Shown here: positions 61,339 to 64,000 of the stretch, piece by piece | Position numbering within the stretch: position 1 is the stretch's first letter | How the letters are laid out: each line of letters starts with the position of its first letter | Source: Thermothelomyces thermophilus ATCC 42464 | Taxonomy: Eukaryota; Ascomycota; Sordariomycetes; Sordariales; Chaetomiaceae | Assembly: GCF_000226095.1 (NCBI RefSeq) | Contig: NC_016475.1 | Coordinates: forward strand, 4,588,001 to 4,652,000 | DNA: 64,000 nt | Direction: 5' to 3' | Position numbers and translations under genes: made by a program | The notes under the pieces: model-generated | The model's database searches: none | What the model was told of the DNA's origin: nothing | Seen by the model: the letters and a program-made list of their open reading frames with translations, nothing else

Positions 61339-62329
61339 AGTATTCTTACTATAATGGATTACCTAACTAAATAGGTATACTTCTTTCCTTATAAGGAGTC
61401 CTAGATAGCTAAACAGCTAGTAGACGTAATTTATTAGCAAGTTACATTAGTATATGCTTAGCTATAAGAATAGATTACTAATAGAGATACTAAGTTTATA
61501 TCAAAGTTCTAGTAAGCGTTAATATAATAATTAGGCGTCAATAGCAAGCTGTTAATAGTATACCACCTGCAGACTAACAGACAAACAGAGCGACTAAACC
61601 AAATTATTAAGTAGTACCTCTACTCTTATATTAATTACTAGTAAGACGACTAGGTCATGCTATTACTAATAGTATAACTTGCTTATAATATAACGCTAAC
61701 AGAAACAACTAAAGTTATACCATTCTTCGTAAATTACGGATATAAAGCAGACCTTAGGCAAAGACTAGAGGTTATAATGCCGAGAGTAGTAGTTAAAGTA
61801 GAACAAATGTATATACCATATAAAAAGCTTAAAAAGGAACTCGAGTTTATCAAGACTAGAATAAAGAACTACTATAACAAATATAGGCTTGAGGGACCTT
61901 GCCTAGAGAGGGGAGATAAAGTCTACCTGATCGTATAAAACTTACGAACCAAACGACCAAGTACAAAGCTAGACTATAAGAAGGTTAGACCCTTTATTAT
62001 CAAAGAACGAATTTTAACATCTAACTACTAACTATCATTACTATTATCCATATAACTATAGATAGATGTTTTTTATATTTTACTTCTCGAACTAGTACTA
62101 AAGAACGCTAAGGTTACTATATATATTAAAGTAAAGGATAAAGAGGAAAAATAGGACATTAAAGAAATTCTAGATTTATGTACTATTAATAGGGAACTAT
62201 AGTATCTAGTTAAATAGCTTGATTTTAGACTAGAAGATAACTTATAGGAACCCGTTAAGAATCTAAACTACTCTAAGAAATTAGAATAGTTCTACTAGTA
62301 GAACCCAGATTAACTAAAGGAAAACCTAG

Positions 62330-62704
62330 GACAGAACTAAAGATAATGCCTTAGTCGATAGTATCGACGGCATCATTAATCTCTAACAAGGGTATAATAG
62401 GCGCCTCTTGCTACTCTTACTATTTAACCGCCTCTAACTTGTCTAAGGTTAACAGACTATACGCTACTATATTAGCACCTTTCTCTATTAAAAACTCCTT
62501 CTACTAACGAAGACGCTAGAGCCGTATAAGCTTTTTAGATAACTTGTACTAGGCTTCTTCTAGATAGTGTTAGGATTTATCTAGCTTAAGTTTGGTACAA
62601 TGTTTAGTATCCTTAATACGATGCTACTCCTAGAGAATGCGATCTACTAGAACAAATATTAGGAATTACACTTAAAAAAAAAAAAAAAAGGGAGACGAGC
62701 TTAT
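62330..62704 (-). pseudogene. Antisense accessory frame of E3 (broken, interrupted by E5)
   Basis: Minus-strand sequence homologous to the second part of the E2/E4 accessory frame, ending at a poly-A/T tract (about 62,674-62,690) and then cut by the E5 insertion. The rest lies beyond the window. Confidence 0.55.
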
Positions 62705-63157
62705 TATGACGAACCCAACTCAGACTTCTTCTGAAAGGGTCCAGACGGAGGTAGGTTGAGCGGGACAAGCGTACAGGTTGTCTGAGGGATTCGGTGAAGC
62801 CAAAGGGTTCACAACAACACTTAGAGTTGTCTCTCACAGTAATCAGCAATGCTTGGTATAAGTACTGTGATTGTGATTGTTACCACTGGTGAACTCCTAG
62901 AGTCTACTATAACGAGTGACTATTTACATATATATATACTTTCGCCGATCGCTCATAGTCCCTTTCTATCCTGCCCTTGGATCGCCTTTGGTAGCTAGCT
63001 ATCCTCCGCTATCTTTCCCTTTTTGGCAATCGTTCGCCTGTAGTAGCCTACGCTCCCTAGCGATCCTATGTCAGCCTCGCTTCGTGCCCTTCTTGATTGG
63101 TGGCTTATTCAGCCTTCTATACCCTACCGGGTCGCGGTATATGGTTAGCTCATGACA
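62705..63157 (-). repeat. 3' LTR of E5 (class B)
   Basis: 453 bp, reverse orientation, TATGACGAAC to CATGACA. Matches the E1 LTRs over full length. Confidence 0.92.
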
Positions 63158-63273
63158 CGATGCCCCCTCTTTAGGGCTTTCGACCCGAAAGCTTCTTATG
63201 ACTTGTTTTAAATACTACTAATACCCCCTTTTTCCAGTAGGTAACGTCCTTCTTCCGCTAACTTCCTTTCGCC

Positions 63274-63900
63274 ATGGCTGATCGTGTTCCTAGGAATCGT
63301 CACGATCTCAAGCGCGAACGATACGCTATTGCGATCAAGATTGAGCGAGAGGGTTACGAGGTCGCCATGCCTTGCGAGCGTTATTAGAATACGAAGCCGT
63401 GAAAGCATTATATGATGATAGAGGGTTTGAACAAGTATCAAAACTATATTCGCATAGGCAAGAAGTACAGTGGTCCGAACGTTACAGATGCCCGTAGGTT
63501 CCTTATTATTCTCCTTTATAGTCCTAGGTTACTGACTGTCTTAGTCCTTTCGAATTTGTCGGAGTAGGAGAAGGTTTTGAAAGAGATTACTAAGACTAAG
63601 GCGTTACTTGCTTAGACATTAAGCCGTTTAAGTCGATTACGTCGTTTATAGTAATCCCTACGCGATTGTAGTACCGAAGTTTTTCGTTGTGGCGTAGCTT
63701 GTCTAGAGGAGGAGGAAGAACTAGATACTCCTCTGCCGATATCGGAGATACAGACTCTTACGGGCTAGGCTTAGGCATTAGGTGCTTTTGACGTGTTTGA
63801 TTAGGAGTTGATTGGGTTAGATCCTAGTCCTAATTCTAGTAGGTTCCCCTCTTTTTCTACTAGGGAATAGGCTTCGGAGCCGGTTCTTATAGCCGGTTAG
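63274..63900 (+). pseudogene. Antisense accessory frame of E5 (broken)
   Basis: Starts with an ATG about 115 bp outside the LTR edge (MADRVPRNRHDLKRERYAI). A site MPCERY and a segment IRIGKKYSGPNV follow, then a Leu/Lys-rich helical part and an acidic, Pro/Ser-rich end. Same module as in E1. The close spacing suggests that transcription could start in the LTR on the antisense strand. Broken. Confidence 0.6.
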
Positions 63901-64000
63901 GATTCTATTGGTAGAACTGCTCTAGTTTCTTAGGGCAATTTAGGTTTTTAATAAGTTCCTATAAGTTATCTTCTGGTCTGAAATCAAGCCATTTAACTAG

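Larger units (their letters stand above)
33051..64000 (+). mobile_element. E3: outer chromovirus, class A LTR, broken, runs past the window end
   Basis: Ty3/Gypsy chromovirus fossil in plus orientation, the host of the other insertions. Its own DNA is 33051-33772, 48985-53715, 61344-62704 and onward beyond 64,000. Parts in order: 5' LTR (33051-33496); gag start; rest of gag (48985 to about 50,200); protease, reverse transcriptase and RNase H (about 51,100-53,200); integrase split by E4; chromodomain region (about 62,150-62,290); antisense accessory frame (about 62,330-62,700). The left flank ends TAGGG (33046-33050); the matching right flank is outside. It carries very many breaks and is the most AT-shifted copy, as expected for the oldest layer. 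Confidence 0.88.
62705..64000 (-). mobile_element. E5: chromovirus, class B LTR, inserted in E3; 3' part only in window, broken
   Basis: Ty3/Gypsy chromovirus fossil in minus orientation. 3' LTR 62705-63157, then a purine-rich tract (complement), antisense accessory frame (+) from about 63,274, and the chromodomain end of pol from about 63,900 on. The left flank is CTTAT (62700-62704); the partner copy should lie beyond the window. It belongs with E1 by LTR and accessory module. Confidence 0.88.

Noticed and set aside
33051-64000. Polinton, LINE or DNA-transposon origin for the AT-rich block
   Set aside because: LTR pairs with 5-bp duplications and the gag-protease-RT-RNase H-integrase-chromodomain order identify Ty3/Gypsy chromoviruses.

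Overview
The window is nuclear DNA of a filamentous ascomycete. Genes are short and GC-rich with small spliceosomal introns (about 50-105 bp, GTANGT-type donors, CTAAC-like branch sites). Families such as the Pkd2/FLC TRP-like channels, Dbp3 and RFT1 point to Pezizomycotina, most likely Sordariomycetes (inference from gene style only). No rRNA gene, convincing tRNA gene, operon or CRISPR array was seen.

Positions 1-33,000 are ordinary euchromatin with twelve supported protein genes: an F-box/ankyrin protein (-), an FLC/TRP-like channel (-, 3 exons), RNase H1 (+, 3 exons), a small mitochondrial-type membrane protein (+, 2 exons), a class II aldolase/adducin-type protein (+, 2 exons), the DEAD-box helicase Dbp3 (+, 3 exons), a secreted DUF8021-like protein (-), RFT1 (-, 2 exons), a GPI-anchored-type wall protein (-), a small single-pass membrane protein (+), a zinc alcohol dehydrogenase (+, 5 exons) and a BAHD/HXXXD acyltransferase (-, 3 exons). 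There is also one low-complexity hypothetical protein (-), a relic of a short-chain dehydrogenase and a scrap of a chromovirus. The genes are independent housekeeping or surface genes, not a metabolic cluster: Dbp3 acts in ribosome assembly, RFT1 in ER glycan assembly, FLC and the GPI protein at the membrane and wall.

From 33,051 to the window end the sequence is an AT-rich block made of at least five nested LTR retrotransposons (Ty3/Gypsy chromoviruses), all broken. The outer element E3 (+) starts at 33,051. It is split by E2 (-, 33,773-48,984), which is itself split by E1 (+, 38,822-46,432). E3 is split again by E4 (-, 53,716-61,338) and by E5 (-, 62,705 to beyond the end). Target-site duplications and LTR ends let the nesting be read directly. 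Differences between LTR pairs are essentially all C/T and G/A transitions, the mark of repeat-induced point mutation (RIP).

Three features of this block stand out. A Cys-rich/coiled-coil accessory reading frame lies antisense to pol, next to the 3' LTR, in every copy. Two LTR classes share the same R/U5 half but have unrelated U3 halves and different antisense modules. An 11-nt sequence just after the 5' LTR is complementary to a site inside the LTR, which predicts Tf1-style self-priming.
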